NCBI RefSeq assembly: GCF_030123245.1
Contig: NZ_CP126101.1
Span: 2,664,501-2,728,500, forward strand
DNA from: Lysinibacillus pakistanensis
GTDB lineage: Bacteria > Bacillota > Bacilli > Bacillales_A > Planococcaceae
DNA length: 64,000 nucleotides
Reading direction: 5' to 3'
The notes under the pieces are model-generated. The model saw only the letters and a program-made list of their open reading frames with translations, ran no database searches and had not been told where the DNA came from. The position numbers and the translations under genes were made by a program. This document shows, piece by piece, positions 38,161 to 46,594 of the stretch (its first letter is position 1; every line of letters starts with the position of its first letter).

Positions 38161-38784
38161 ATGAAAAAGTACTGGTTTTCGGTATTGCTTTTCATTATAG
38201 CTGTGTTAGCAAGTGTATGGAGCTACCCACAGCTTCCTGAAAACATTATTTCCGCTTCAAAGTATCAAAGTGATTCTACCGCTACTACCAGAGAGTTTAT
38301 TGTGAGCATGATTCCCGTAATGATGATTCTTGTGTTTGTCTGCATGGCATTGATACAGAAGCTTGGATTGGATAAAAAAAGCCCGCGCTCCGTTGAGCCG
38401 GTTAATGCAATTCTGAACGGAGTTATTTTTATCCTTCTGCCAGTTCACGGTCTGGTATTGGCCTATGGCATGGGTAATCCGTTTAACGTGGATATCATTG
38501 CTCCTTTAGTTACAGGTGCTGTGTTCATTGTGATAGGTAATTTTATTCCGAGAGTGAGAGAGAATTTAGGTTCTAGCCTGGCTACTTCCGTATACGATAC
38601 CAATAATGGGATCGAAATTCGCAAGTCTCACCTTTTCATGGGTCGGGTATATGTAGCAGGCGGCTTCATCATGCTAGTTAGCACACTCGTGCCTGGCGGT
38701 GCATCTTTACCGGTCTTTATTACTCTTCTGCTGCTTACTGTAATTATCTCTATCATTGGGTATTATAAAAAATTGCTACGGTGA
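38161..38784 (+). CDS. sdpI: SdpI-family immunity protein
   Basis: 207 residues with six transmembrane helices. The segment TTREFIVSMIPVMMILVFV and the later NFIPRVRENLGSSLATSVYD are typical of SdpI proteins, which give immunity to SDP-like cannibalism toxins and act in signalling to SdpR. No toxin operon (sdpABC) is present in this window, so this is an orphan immunity pair, perhaps against toxins of neighbours. Confidence 0.88.
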   Translation: MKKYWFSVLLFIIAVLASVWSYPQLPENIISASKYQSDSTATTREFIVSMIPVMMILVFVCMALIQKLGLDKKSPRSVEPVNAILNGVIFILLPVHGLVLAYGMGNPFNVDIIAPLVTGAVFIVIGNFIPRVRENLGSSLATSVYDTNNGIEIRKSHLFMGRVYVAGGFIMLVSTLVPGGASLPVFITLLLLTVIISIIGYYKKLLR

Positions 38785-38920
38785 TAAAGAAACCAGCTCT
38801 GAGATTATTAAAAAGATCATGCCTTCAGTTATTATAAAGTGTACTCTGTAGAGTAGACACCTAAAAAAGTCTACCTGCAGGGTATATTTTTGTATAGTTA
38901 AGAAATACACAAGGGATTGT

Positions 38921-39005
38921 ATTCAAGCCCTTCTTCACGCCAATTTATTTTTAATATAAATACCTTAGTCTAAATTTTTAATTTTTCGTTCAAAAAGGGA
39001 TTAAG
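38921..39005. repeat. Dispersed intergenic repeat, copy 1 (shorter)
   Basis: Shares ATxCAAGCCC, TTCACGCCAA, TATAAATACCTTAGTC and TCGTTCAAAAAGGGATTA in the same order with copies at 46196-46304 and 50494-50607, with internal deletion. The rest of 38785-39283 has no gene; a weak hairpin (CCCTTT/AAAGGG) at about 39067-39096 is followed by TTTTTG. Confidence 0.65.
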
Positions 39006-39283
39006 TTACCTTTCCAATTGTGGATTTAAACAAAGTTGCAATGTTTAAAATAAAGTCGAGCTTTGCCCCTTTGGAATAATTATCTAAAGGGTGTTTTTGT
39101 ATCGAAAAGAAAAAGAACATCTAAAATCGATAAGTGGTTTAATGAGCGTCAAGGAACTGGCAGTGGGGCAGATTATCAGCCTTTTGCTTAAAATTCAAGA
39201 TGTTTCCTCATTAGGTCGGTCAACAAGATTGGTTTAAAGTTCATTCTTTTTATTGAATACAATTCGGTTTAAGATGTAATTAT

Positions 39284-40195
39284 TCAGTAAAGGACACGCC
39301 ATAAATAAAAGGTAGCGTATGATTCCCAGTTTTTCCATGGAAACGATATTTCTAAGATTTCATCTTTCGTAGGCTTTCGGTTCATATTACGTAATATTTT
39401 TATCGAATTAATAAGACCCACATCATCGATTGGAAAAGCCGTCTGGAATCTGAGGCAGCGCATTAGAACATAATTGGCTGTCCAAGGACCGATTCCCCGT
39501 ATTTTAATTAAGTTTTTTTCAGCATCTTTAAAGTTCATTTTCATTAATTTTTCCCTCGATAATTCTCCACTTGCCATTAATTTGGCAATTCCAATGATAT
39601 ATTCACTTTTTTTTACCGTCATTTTAATATCTGCTAGGTCGGTAGGTGTTAACTGTGCAATTCGTTCGTATGGTGGGAACACCCAATACTTTTTACCATT
39701 CCATTCGATAGAATCGCCAAATTCTTCTACAAATTGCTTCTTTAAGGAGTACGCGAAGGCTAAGTTAATTTGTTGCCCTAAAACTCCCCAACATAAAGCT
39801 TCAAATAAATCGAGAATGCCGACAACTCGCAATCCGTAGAATTTTCGGGCAGGCATTTTAAGTAATGGGTCTGCTTTTGCCATTTCATAAAATGGCGTTA
39901 AATCGTTATCTAGATCAAACCATTCATGAATATATTTTACAATCTCTTCCCGTTTCCATTTTTCAATAGGTCTAGAATCATTTAGGAATTGAACAACCAT
40001 TTGTTTATTATTTATTACGCTTACCTGTACTAAGGACCGAATTTCCCCAATGGCTATAACTTTTGTAATTATATCGTTCTCTATTTCATACATGCATTCA
40101 TTTTTTTCCCTTGTTAGATAGCCTAGGTTAACTTTCATGTCGAAATTTTCAGGTAATGTAATTACAATAACATCATTAATTTCATGCCATGTCAC
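39284..40195 (-). CDS. DNA-3-methyladenine glycosylase, AlkA type
   Basis: 303 residues. A helix-hairpin-helix plus Gly/Pro/Asp domain is visible: LIKIRGIGPWTANYVLM, with the catalytic aspartate in FPIDDVGL. The N-terminal part fits the AlkA N-domain. It removes alkylated purines in base-excision repair. The start is GTG at 40195, because the nearby ATG is out of frame. It is divergent from the oxygenase-adaA-adaB genes and therefore belongs to an adaptive-response cluster. Confidence 0.9.
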   Translation of the reverse strand: MTWHEINDVIVITLPENFDMKVNLGYLTREKNECMYEIENDIITKVIAIGEIRSLVQVSVINNKQMVVQFLNDSRPIEKWKREEIVKYIHEWFDLDNDLTPFYEMAKADPLLKMPARKFYGLRVVGILDLFEALCWGVLGQQINLAFAYSLKKQFVEEFGDSIEWNGKKYWVFPPYERIAQLTPTDLADIKMTVKKSEYIIGIAKLMASGELSREKLMKMNFKDAEKNLIKIRGIGPWTANYVLMRCLRFQTAFPIDDVGLINSIKILRNMNRKPTKDEILEISFPWKNWESYATFYLWRVLY

Positions 40196-40361
40196 TTTTT
40201 CATTCTCCTCATCTTATTACGATTTTCTATTGTAATTTTACTTTATCACATAATAATCTTTACTAATTTTGTTATCTTGCTATTACATTCTAAACACCTT
40301 ATTTTTTTCTATTTATGCGGTTATAGTGTTAGTTATCTAGAATGCTAGGGAGTGAATAAAA

Positions 40362-41075
40362 ATGGGCCAAGATATTAAAACACGTATCGTAAACTTAAAT
40401 TGGGAGTCAATTCAAAATGATTTAGATGAGCAAGGATTTGCAAAGCTTCCAGTGATTTTAACAAAAGAGGAATGTGAATACTTCATAGAATTGTATTGTG
40501 AGGAAGAGTCATACCGAACAACAATTAATATGATGAGATACCGCTTCGGGAATGGGGAGTACAAATATTTTTCCTATCCATTACCTGAAATCATCCAAAG
40601 TTTAAGAGAGTCCTTTTATTTAGAATTGGTCAAAACAGCCAATCGATGGTTAGGCTATTTAAAGAAAACAGAACAGTTTCCAGATCATCTTCAAGATTTT
40701 TTGAACACCTGTGAAAAATATGAACAAACTAGACCGACACCCTTACTATTAAAGTATGAAACAGGAGGGTTTAATTGTTTACATCAAGATCTATATGGCG
40801 ACCTATTTTTCCCGTTTCAAGTCGTATTTGTTTTAAATCAACGAGATCAAGACTTCTGCGGTGGAGAATCTCTATTAGTGGAACAAATTCCTCGTGCTCA
40901 GAGTAGAGGACATGTCATTACTTTAGAACAAGGTAGTGCGCTGATCTTTCCTACTAACTATAGACCTGTTCTAGGTAAAAAAGGATATTACAAAAATACA
41001 ATTCGGCACGGAGTAAGCACGGTTACTTCTGGAGCACGATACGGTCTTGGAATTATTTTTCACGATTCTAAGTAA
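40362..41075 (+). CDS. 2OG-Fe(II) oxygenase, nucleic-acid type
   Basis: 237 residues. The iron ligands H141 and D143 (HQDLYG) and H216 (IRHGVST) and the 2-oxoglutarate-binding R226 (GARYGLG) are visible on a double-stranded beta-helix. It resembles the oxygenase family associated with nucleic-acid repair, distinct from classical AlkB. Its place beside alkA and adaAB suggests oxidative dealkylation of DNA or RNA. 63 bp separate it from adaA, and co-transcription is likely. Confidence 0.85.
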   Translation: MGQDIKTRIVNLNWESIQNDLDEQGFAKLPVILTKEECEYFIELYCEEESYRTTINMMRYRFGNGEYKYFSYPLPEIIQSLRESFYLELVKTANRWLGYLKKTEQFPDHLQDFLNTCEKYEQTRPTPLLLKYETGGFNCLHQDLYGDLFFPFQVVFVLNQRDQDFCGGESLLVEQIPRAQSRGHVITLEQGSALIFPTNYRPVLGKKGYYKNTIRHGVSTVTSGARYGLGIIFHDSK

Positions 41076-41138
41076 AATTGAAATTCAATATTTTGCTATT
41101 TAAATCCAGAGAATATATTGAAAGGAGAGGTGAGATAA

Positions 41139-41777
41139 ATGGTGGATAGTATCAATAACGGACATAAAGAGAGCCATGACTATAGAAATTTGAATGATGG
41201 AGAAATGATAACAGATGAAAAGTGGCAAGCAATTATAAATAATGATACAGCGTACAATAATCAATTTTTCTATGCAGTAAAGTCGACAGGGATATTCTGT
41301 AAACCCTCCTGTAAATCTCGTGTTCCGAAAAAAGAAAATGTATGTATTTTTCATAACGCAGAACAAGCACTCCGCGCAAATTTTCGCCCTTGTAAACGTT
41401 GCAAGCCTACTAATGAAAATCTGCCTGATAGGGAGTGGGTTAATTTAATTACTGGATACATTGATAAAAATTTCACAGAAAAATTAACCCTCGAATCGTT
41501 AGCAAATATATGTCATGGGAGTCCGTATCATATGCATCGGACATTTAAAAAGATTAAAGGCATTACGCCTGTTGAATATATACAACAAGTTAGAGTTCAC
41601 GCGGCTAAAAAGTATTTAATTGAGACAAAAAAAGCGATTGGAGATATCGCCATTTGTGTGGGTATGGCTAATACGCCTTATTTTATTACTTTATTTAAAA
41701 AGAAAACTGGTCTGACACCAGCACAGTATCGTCAAAATCAGAAAACGGAGGAAAAGTACAATGGAAACAACGAGTAA
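41139..41777 (+). CDS. adaA: Methylphosphotriester-DNA methyltransferase and activator AdaA
   Basis: 212 residues. The N-terminal Ada zinc domain has C54, C58, C85 and C88 (GIFCKPSCKS, FRPCKRCKP); C54 is the expected methyl acceptor. Two AraC-type helix-turn-helix units follow (about 105-205). Methylation from phosphotriesters converts it to a transcription activator of the adaptive response. Length matches Bacillus AdaA. It overlaps adaB by 17 bp. Confidence 0.93.
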   Translation: MVDSINNGHKESHDYRNLNDGEMITDEKWQAIINNDTAYNNQFFYAVKSTGIFCKPSCKSRVPKKENVCIFHNAEQALRANFRPCKRCKPTNENLPDREWVNLITGYIDKNFTEKLTLESLANICHGSPYHMHRTFKKIKGITPVEYIQQVRVHAAKKYLIETKKAIGDIAICVGMANTPYFITLFKKKTGLTPAQYRQNQKTEEKYNGNNE

Positions 41778-42312
41778 ACCAACTCTTTATTGGTCTTTAC
41801 TAGATTTTCAGGATTGGAATTTTTATATTGCTGCAACCTCGAAGTGGCTTGTCTTTGTAGGTTCACAGAACAAATCAATCGAGGAATTGTTCGAATGGGC
41901 TAAGAAACGTTTTCCAGGAAGCCCTTTTATTGAAGATGATGAAATGCTTCAACCCTTTGCCGCTGAAATCACGCAGTATCTAGAAGGAAAGCGGAAAACC
42001 TTTACTGTTCCATTTCATAATGTAGGTACGCCATTTCAGCTAGCAGTCTGGCATGCACTTTGTGAAATCCCTTATGGACAGATGAAATCCTATTCCGACA
42101 TTGCAAATGCTATAAATAAACCTGCAGCTGTTCGTGCTGTAGGCGCGGCTATTGGGGCTAATCCGATATTAATTACTGTACCGTGCCATCGTGTAATAGG
42201 GAAGAATGGCTCATTAACTGGCTATCGGGGTGGACTAGAAATGAAAACACTGCTCCTGGATTTGGAAAAGCGAGCTTTATCTAGCAATGAGTCATTATTG
42301 TCCACACAATGA
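41761..42312 (+). CDS. adaB: Methylated-DNA-[protein]-cysteine S-methyltransferase AdaB
   Basis: 183 residues. The active cysteine is C142 in VPCHRVIGKNGSLTGYRGG, and the helix-turn-helix region includes PYGQMKSYSDIA. It takes methyl groups from O6-methylguanine in a suicide reaction. The ribosome binding site CGGAGGAAAA lies inside the end of adaA and the genes overlap, so the two are translated together. Split AdaA and AdaB genes are typical of bacilli. Confidence 0.93.
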   Translation: METTSKPTLYWSLLDFQDWNFYIAATSKWLVFVGSQNKSIEELFEWAKKRFPGSPFIEDDEMLQPFAAEITQYLEGKRKTFTVPFHNVGTPFQLAVWHALCEIPYGQMKSYSDIANAINKPAAVRAVGAAIGANPILITVPCHRVIGKNGSLTGYRGGLEMKTLLLDLEKRALSSNESLLSTQ

Positions 42313-42325
42313 ATGGAGGTTCTGT

Positions 42326-42820
42326 CATGAAAATGAAAAAACAATTCTGAATAAAGGGAAGGGCTTTCTTTCTGGGTATAATCATTCACTAAATCCTTAA
42401 ACTGGGTGTTTTATGGTGTTCCTATTGTAATGTACGTGAAATGCCTGTATTGCTTTTTCGAAAGGAGAATGGGGGAGTTGGATCGATGTTAAAAACGGAG
42501 CTGCAAGTTTATTAAAAAAACTCCATCGAGCCAAAACCAAAGGGAAAGTAACCATTTTTATGTTATCCAGTACATGTCCCCTATCAACCAATAGAGCAAA
42601 AGGAAAAAGTGACGCCTCTATGGTAGAAGATCCTCCTAACTTCCTAATAGTTCAGACTAGAAGCCCACTTGTCAGTCGAGATATCGATTTGCTGCAACAA
42701 TTTAAAGATAAAGCTCGAGTAAGTATGATTATTGAGACAAATTAAGAAACCACCCTCAATCCAGGCACGCTTTAAGACATTGGAAAAATTAAGTGCAGAA
42801 AATAGAAAGAAAAAATGGTG
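42326..42820 (+). pseudogene. Radical SAM protein (SplB-related), multiply frameshifted
   Basis: Across three frames one can read KGFLSGYNHSLNP, then a broken CxxxCxxC region (C-S-Y-C then VREMPVLLFRKE), VEDPPNFLIVQTRSPLVSRD, DLLQQFKDKARVSMIIET, and PSIQARFKTLEKLSAENR. These are in the right order for a radical SAM enzyme of the photoproduct-lyase-like family. Several indels and in-frame stops destroy it. Confidence 0.7.
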
Positions 42821-42875
42821 GATTATTAAGATATTTAATCAATTCTTTATAAATATGAATTAATAGAGGTGTCAT

Positions 42876-43043
42876 ATGAAAAATAACAAACATTTTAATT
42901 TTTACAAGCTTTGGCTAGGACAGTCAATCAGTTTGTTAGGTACCCAGTTTACAGTAGTAGCTTTGCCTCTTTTTGCATTAGAGGTGCTAGAAACAAGTGA
43001 GGCGAATGCTGCCTTGCTTCGTGGGATTATATTCATTCCTTAA
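42876..43043 (+). pseudogene. MFS transporter, N-terminal fragment
   Basis: 55 residues beginning MKNNKHFNFYKLWLGQSISL match the first helix of MefA-like MFS exporters, then the frame stops at LLRGIIFIP. A terminator hairpin follows immediately. Only the first one to two of about twelve helices remain. Confidence 0.65.
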
Positions 43044-43074
43044 AAGGGTCACTTGGGATAGGAGTGACCCTTAG
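43044..43074 (+). terminator. Intrinsic terminator-like hairpin
   Basis: AAGGGTCAC and GTGACCCTT form the stem directly behind the truncated MFS fragment. The T-run is short, so efficiency is uncertain. Confidence 0.5.
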
Positions 43075-43171
43075 TAACAAAATTCGGAGGTGTAAGGCTA
43101 AAATAGCTTTACATTACTATTAATATGCCGTGATAGCGTAGTTTGTATAGTTCATAGCCTGAAAAATAGAT

Positions 43172-43510
43172 TTATAAATTTAATCCAAATCTCTTTAATT
43201 CAATGAAAATACCTTCCAATTGTTTTCCTTTTTCCGTTAGCGTATATTCCACACGAGGAGGAACCTCCGGGAATACCTTTTTATTCAATATCCCATGATC
43301 TTCTAGTGTCTTAAGACGGAGTGAAAGTGTTTTCGGGCTAATTCCATTCATTGATTTCAATAGGTCACTAAATCGCATTGTTCCTTCTATAAGCAAATCA
43401 CGAACAATTAAAAAAGTCCATTTAGTCCCAATCACGTCGAGCGTTTTAGCAATGGGGCAAGTCTCACCTGGTGCTCCTTTGGTCAACACTACTGGTTCAA
43501 TAACACTCAT
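43172..43510 (-). CDS. HxlR-family transcriptional regulator
   Basis: 112 residues. The DUF24/HxlR winged helix is recognised by CPIAKTLDVIGTKWTFLIVRDLL and KSMNGISPKTLSLRLKTLE. The ATG at 43510 has GGGAGG about 9 bases upstream. C21 within TCPIA is the position used for redox or quinone sensing in related proteins. It is divergent from a relic MFS gene, a quinone-reductase-like gene and an SDR gene, the likely regulon. Confidence 0.88.
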   Translation of the reverse strand: MSVIEPVVLTKGAPGETCPIAKTLDVIGTKWTFLIVRDLLIEGTMRFSDLLKSMNGISPKTLSLRLKTLEDHGILNKKVFPEVPPRVEYTLTEKGKQLEGIFIELKRFGLNL

Positions 43511-43654
43511 CTGAAACATCCTCCCTAAAATTTTTTTGACTAATTTACCTTATCATATCACAATAGTATACTTTCAGAAACTTTATGAAATAAAGATCAC
43601 TACTTCCGTAAATGAAGTTACTATATATATAATATCGTTGAACCTTTATTGAGG

Positions 43655-43844
43655 AGGCGATCAAAAATATTGCAAGAAATCAACGAAACAAACTACCGTT
43701 TTTATTCATTGCTTTCTTATTCAACGCATTTGCTATTGGTACGTCATCATGATTTTTCTTCCAGGTGTAGCAAACGATTTGAATTTTACCTTAAGTGTTG
43801 TAGGTTTATTGGTTACCGGCTATACGCTAGGCGAGTTATTTTAG
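43655..43844 (+). pseudogene. MFS transporter N-terminal remnant
   Basis: The frame reads RNQRNKLPFLFIAFLFNAFAIGT, then shifts to LPGVANDLNFTLSVVGLLVT and GYTLGE, the start of a DHA1-type MFS exporter. The match is to the first two helices only; a frameshift and deletion have removed the rest. A good ribosome binding site (GAGGAGG) still precedes it. It was probably the first gene of the HxlR-controlled operon. Confidence 0.6.
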
Positions 43845-43874
43845 AGATTATGGAAATGAAGGAGCTAGATTAAG

Positions 43875-44426
43875 ATGAAAAATATACTTATTATTAACGG
43901 TCATCAGAAGTATAGTTCAGCAGAGGGGAATTTGAACCAAACATTGATGAACAAGTTGGTCAGTTTTTTAAGTGAAAAGAACAATGTAAAAACAACAATT
44001 ATTCAAAACGGATATAAAATCGAAGAAGAACAACAAAAATTTATATGGGCTGATATTGTCATTTACCAGACACCTATCTATTGGTTTAGTGTCCCTGGCT
44101 TATTGAAGACGTATATGGATGAAGTATATGCTTATGGTTTATTTTTTAAGGGTGCTGATCAGTATGGAAAAGGCGGGTTATTGACTGAAAAGAAATATAT
44201 GTTTTCGACAACCTGGAATGCTCCTGAAAACGCATTTAAAGATCCTACTCAATTTTTTGAAGGGAGCACCCTAGAAGATGCATTAAGTCATTTACATCGT
44301 ATACAGAAATTTCTCGGAATGAAACCTTTAAAGAGTTTCTCTTGTTATGATGTAGTCAAAAATCCGAAGGTTGAAAAATTTGTATCCGAACTTGATATAC
44401 ATTTGCAAGAGGTATTTAATTTTTAA
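43875..44426 (+). CDS. MdaB-like NAD(P)H quinone reductase (flavodoxin fold)
   Basis: 183 residues. The flavodoxin-like FMN/FAD site is suggested by ILIINGHQKYSSAEGNLNQTL and YQTPIYWFSVPGLLKTYMDEV, both typical of MdaB/KefF-type quinone reductases. It should reduce quinones by two electrons and protect against oxidative stress. RBS AATGAAGGAG. It is the first intact gene of the transcript divergent from hxlR and is followed 20 bp later by an SDR gene. Confidence 0.85.
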   Translation: MKNILIINGHQKYSSAEGNLNQTLMNKLVSFLSEKNNVKTTIIQNGYKIEEEQQKFIWADIVIYQTPIYWFSVPGLLKTYMDEVYAYGLFFKGADQYGKGGLLTEKKYMFSTTWNAPENAFKDPTQFFEGSTLEDALSHLHRIQKFLGMKPLKSFSCYDVVKNPKVEKFVSELDIHLQEVFNF

Positions 44427-44446
44427 TCTATTAGGGGGAGAAAAAC

Positions 44447-45160
44447 ATGTTAAAAGATAAAAAAGTTGTAATTATCGGTGGAAGCTCTGGGATTGGTTTG
44501 GAATCAGCTAAACAGTTAATAGCTCAAGGGGCAGAAGTAATCATTGGCAGTCGTTCCGAAGATAAATTACGGAATGCAAAAGAGCAACTAGGAGTTAGAG
44601 CAATCGCTTATACTCTAGATACATCGCAAGAACAGCAAGTCCAGTCTTTCTTTGAAAAAATCGGCCAGTTCGATCATCTTGTGGTAAGCGCAGCAGAAAC
44701 ATCCGGCGGTTCATTCCTACAAACGGATACAGCGCAAGCCCGACAACTGTTTGAAAACAAATTCTGGGGACAATATTATGCAGCGAAATACGGTGCTCCG
44801 AAAATTTTACCAAACGGTTCAATCACTTTATTCTCTGGAGTTGTAGCCTACAAATCTATGGTTGGCTCAGCAATTCTAGGGGCAGTCAATGCGGCTATTT
44901 CGAATCTAGGCCAGACTTTGGCATTAGAACTTGCTCCGATCCGAGTAAACATCGTTTCACCAGGAATCATTGATACACCTTCCCGTAGCAAAATGCCAGA
45001 AGAAGCACGTAATAACTTCTATAATACAGTTGAAAATAAACTCCCTGTGAAACGAATAGGAAAAGCTGAAGATGTTGCACAAAGCGTACTATACTTGCTA
45101 CAAAATAGTTTCGTGACTGGAACTGTTCTTCATGTAGAAGGTGGTCACATTTTAACTTAA
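44447..45160 (+). CDS. SDR-family oxidoreductase lacking the usual Tyr-X3-Lys
   Basis: 237 residues. The nucleotide-binding motif is IIGGSSGIGLESAKQL, and the C-terminal IRVNIVSPGIIDTP and ALELAP are normal SDR features. At the expected active site the sequence reads SGVVAYKSMVGSAILGAVNAA, so the canonical Tyr-X3-Lys pair is not in place. It belongs to a divergent SDR branch, and its catalytic activity is uncertain. RBS AGGGGGAG. Likely co-transcribed with the quinone reductase and controlled by HxlR. Confidence 0.85.
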   Translation: MLKDKKVVIIGGSSGIGLESAKQLIAQGAEVIIGSRSEDKLRNAKEQLGVRAIAYTLDTSQEQQVQSFFEKIGQFDHLVVSAAETSGGSFLQTDTAQARQLFENKFWGQYYAAKYGAPKILPNGSITLFSGVVAYKSMVGSAILGAVNAAISNLGQTLALELAPIRVNIVSPGIIDTPSRSKMPEEARNNFYNTVENKLPVKRIGKAEDVAQSVLYLLQNSFVTGTVLHVEGGHILT

Positions 45161-45253
45161 GCCAGCAGCTGAGGAATATATATCCCCGAAACAAGAAAAA
45201 ACGCTTTTTTTGTAGAACTATGCACTGCACTGACCTAAAAAAATGAGACAAAT

Positions 45254-45316
45254 AAAAACACCTTTCGTTGAAAAACGGGTATTGTACCTTACCCAAATCA
45301 ACGCGGAGGTGTTTTT
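45254..45316 (+). terminator. Long three-tier hairpin, probable terminator
   Basis: Three nested stems line up: AAAAACACCT/AGGTGTTTTT (45254-45263 and 45307-45316), CGTTGA/TCAACG (45266-45271 and 45298-45303) and GGGTA/TACCC (45277-45281 and 45290-45294). It ends in T residues. The complexity is unusual for a simple terminator and could come from an insertion-sequence end. The remaining sequence to 45479 has no supported gene. Confidence 0.65.
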
Positions 45317-45479
45317 CTATGGGGAATGAGACTAGAAGGGACCCGATGTAAAGGATTGTATCGAAGAAGTCAAATTTAATGGTAATCCATTTTTTTTCTT
45401 ATCGGAAATAATTGAAGGGGATATTTAAACAAAACATTCTTTTTGAAGAATTTTATTATTTTTTAGGAATTCTTTTTTA

Positions 45480-45755
45480 TTACTTAACATGTGAGCTAAT
45501 AATAATAAGTGTAATTCCCGTAAATAGGCAAATGATTCTCGTCACAGGAATTTTATCAGCTAGTCCAAATAATGCAATGGCAGTCGTTACGATTAAAACT
45601 GTTGGACCAACCAAAGCAAGCATTGTATTAATATAGAATGCTTTTTCTAAACTATTAAACTTTAGCATCAACAATCCAGCACATACTTCAATACTTCCAG
45701 ACAATACGCGTAAAATAGCCATAGCAAGAAGCGATTTTTCAATAATTGTCATCAT
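45480..45755 (-). CDS. YqhV-like (DUF2619) membrane protein
   Basis: 91 residues with three hydrophobic helices. The segments MAILRVLSGSIEVCAGLLML and NTMLALVGPTVLIVTTAIAL match Bacillus YqhV, which sits next to the spoIIIA locus there. Here it is isolated. The start is either of two adjacent ATG codons (45755 or 45752). No function is established. Confidence 0.8.
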   Translation of the reverse strand: MMTIIEKSLLAMAILRVLSGSIEVCAGLLMLKFNSLEKAFYINTMLALVGPTVLIVTTAIALFGLADKIPVTRIICLFTGITLIIISSHVK

Positions 45756-45921
45756 CCTATCTTTATAGAAAGTTTTCGCTTATATTATAATTCCATCATT
45801 AGGATAATTATAGACTTCTGTTTTAATGAAATACTTAAATCAATATATGTATGAATCGTATCAAATATACTTGTTATATTATGCTTTATAGTGTTAATTT
45901 AATAAGTGATTTTGTAGTTAA

Positions 45922-46056
45922 AAGTTCAAAGTATTTATTAATATCATTGAACCGAGAGATGATTCAAAAGAATATATCCGTGAATGGGAACCTAATTATA
46001 ATTTAGAAAATTATATTGTCTCAGCTATTATTCAAGCCGTTAAATTGAAGGTTTAA
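45922..46056 (+). pseudogene. C-terminal fragment of an arsM gene
   Basis: 44 codons read FINIIEPRDDSKEYIREWEP, then NYNLENYIVSAIIQAVK. This is clearly homologous to the last 42 residues of the ArsM at 20395-21210 (DESKEFIREWEP... ENYIVSAIIQAVK). No start or upstream part remains. A strong terminator follows. Confidence 0.85.
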
Positions 46057-46078
46057 TTAACTGAAGTTGAACAAAACT

Positions 46079-46109
46079 ATAACCCCGTTCTAAATTAGAA
46101 CGGGGTTAT
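46079..46109 (+). terminator. Intrinsic terminator behind arsM fragment
   Basis: ATAACCCCGTTCT and AGAACGGGGTTAT form a perfect 13-bp stem with a 5-base loop. Confidence 0.8.
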
Positions 46110-46195
46110 TTGAAGAGACATTAGTGCATTGTTGATAAGAAAGTAGATTAATCATAAGCAACATCATTTTTAATTTATATATGGGGAGTTGACGT

Positions 46196-46304
46196 ATCCA
46201 AGCCCTCCTTCATACCAAACGATTTTAGTTTACATAATATAAATACCTTGGTCACAACTTTCTTATTATCGGAGGCTTCTCATAATTTATCGTTCGAAAG
46301 GTGG
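46196..46304. repeat. Dispersed intergenic repeat, copy 2
   Basis: Nearly co-linear with 50494-50607: the shared block GATTTTAGTTTACATAATAT (approximate start) continues through AAATACCTTGGTCACAACTT, ATTATCGGA and ATAATTTATCGTTCGAAAGG. It directly precedes, and its end provides the ribosome binding site of, the small gene at 46301. Confidence 0.75.
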
Positions 46305-46558
46305 TGTTGTTAATTGGAAAACAAGAAATAATACTTAATATCTTAAATGAAATCAAAAATGGAAATATACCTGTTCATACAGATTACAATTTAAACTTAG
46401 ACATGTGGACAGATCTTATTGAGTATATGCATGATAGAACATATATTGCCGATGTTACAATTTATTGGTTTGGTGATGATGATACATATAACGATGAAAG
46501 AGTTCACTCTGTTGATCTAACTAAAGTCAGAATGACAACTTTTGGAGAGAGGTTTTAA
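46301..46558 (+). CDS. Small protein resembling YjcQ-type winged-helix proteins
   Basis: About 83-85 residues: ILNEIKNGNIPVHTDYNL and LIEYMHDRTYIADVTIYW, ending LTKVRMTTFGERF. The layout resembles YjcQ-like phage or plasmid proteins (a short DNA-binding-like fold), but the assignment is weak. The start is uncertain: GTG at 46301 lies in the ribosome binding site, TTG at 46307 is close to it, and a better-spaced TTG at 46314 is out of frame, so a one-base shift at the 5' end is possible. It is followed by a GNRA-hairpin/terminator element. Confidence 0.5.
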   Translation: MVLLIGKQEIILNILNEIKNGNIPVHTDYNLNLDMWTDLIEYMHDRTYIADVTIYWFGDDDTYNDERVHSVDLTKVRMTTFGERF

Positions 46559-46594
46559 ACTGAAGAAATGAATTAATTATACAAATCAAATCGA

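Noticed and set aside
42397..42591. 64-codon minus-strand frame
   Set aside because: Antisense to the radical SAM pseudogene, whose forward reading gives recognisable family motifs.
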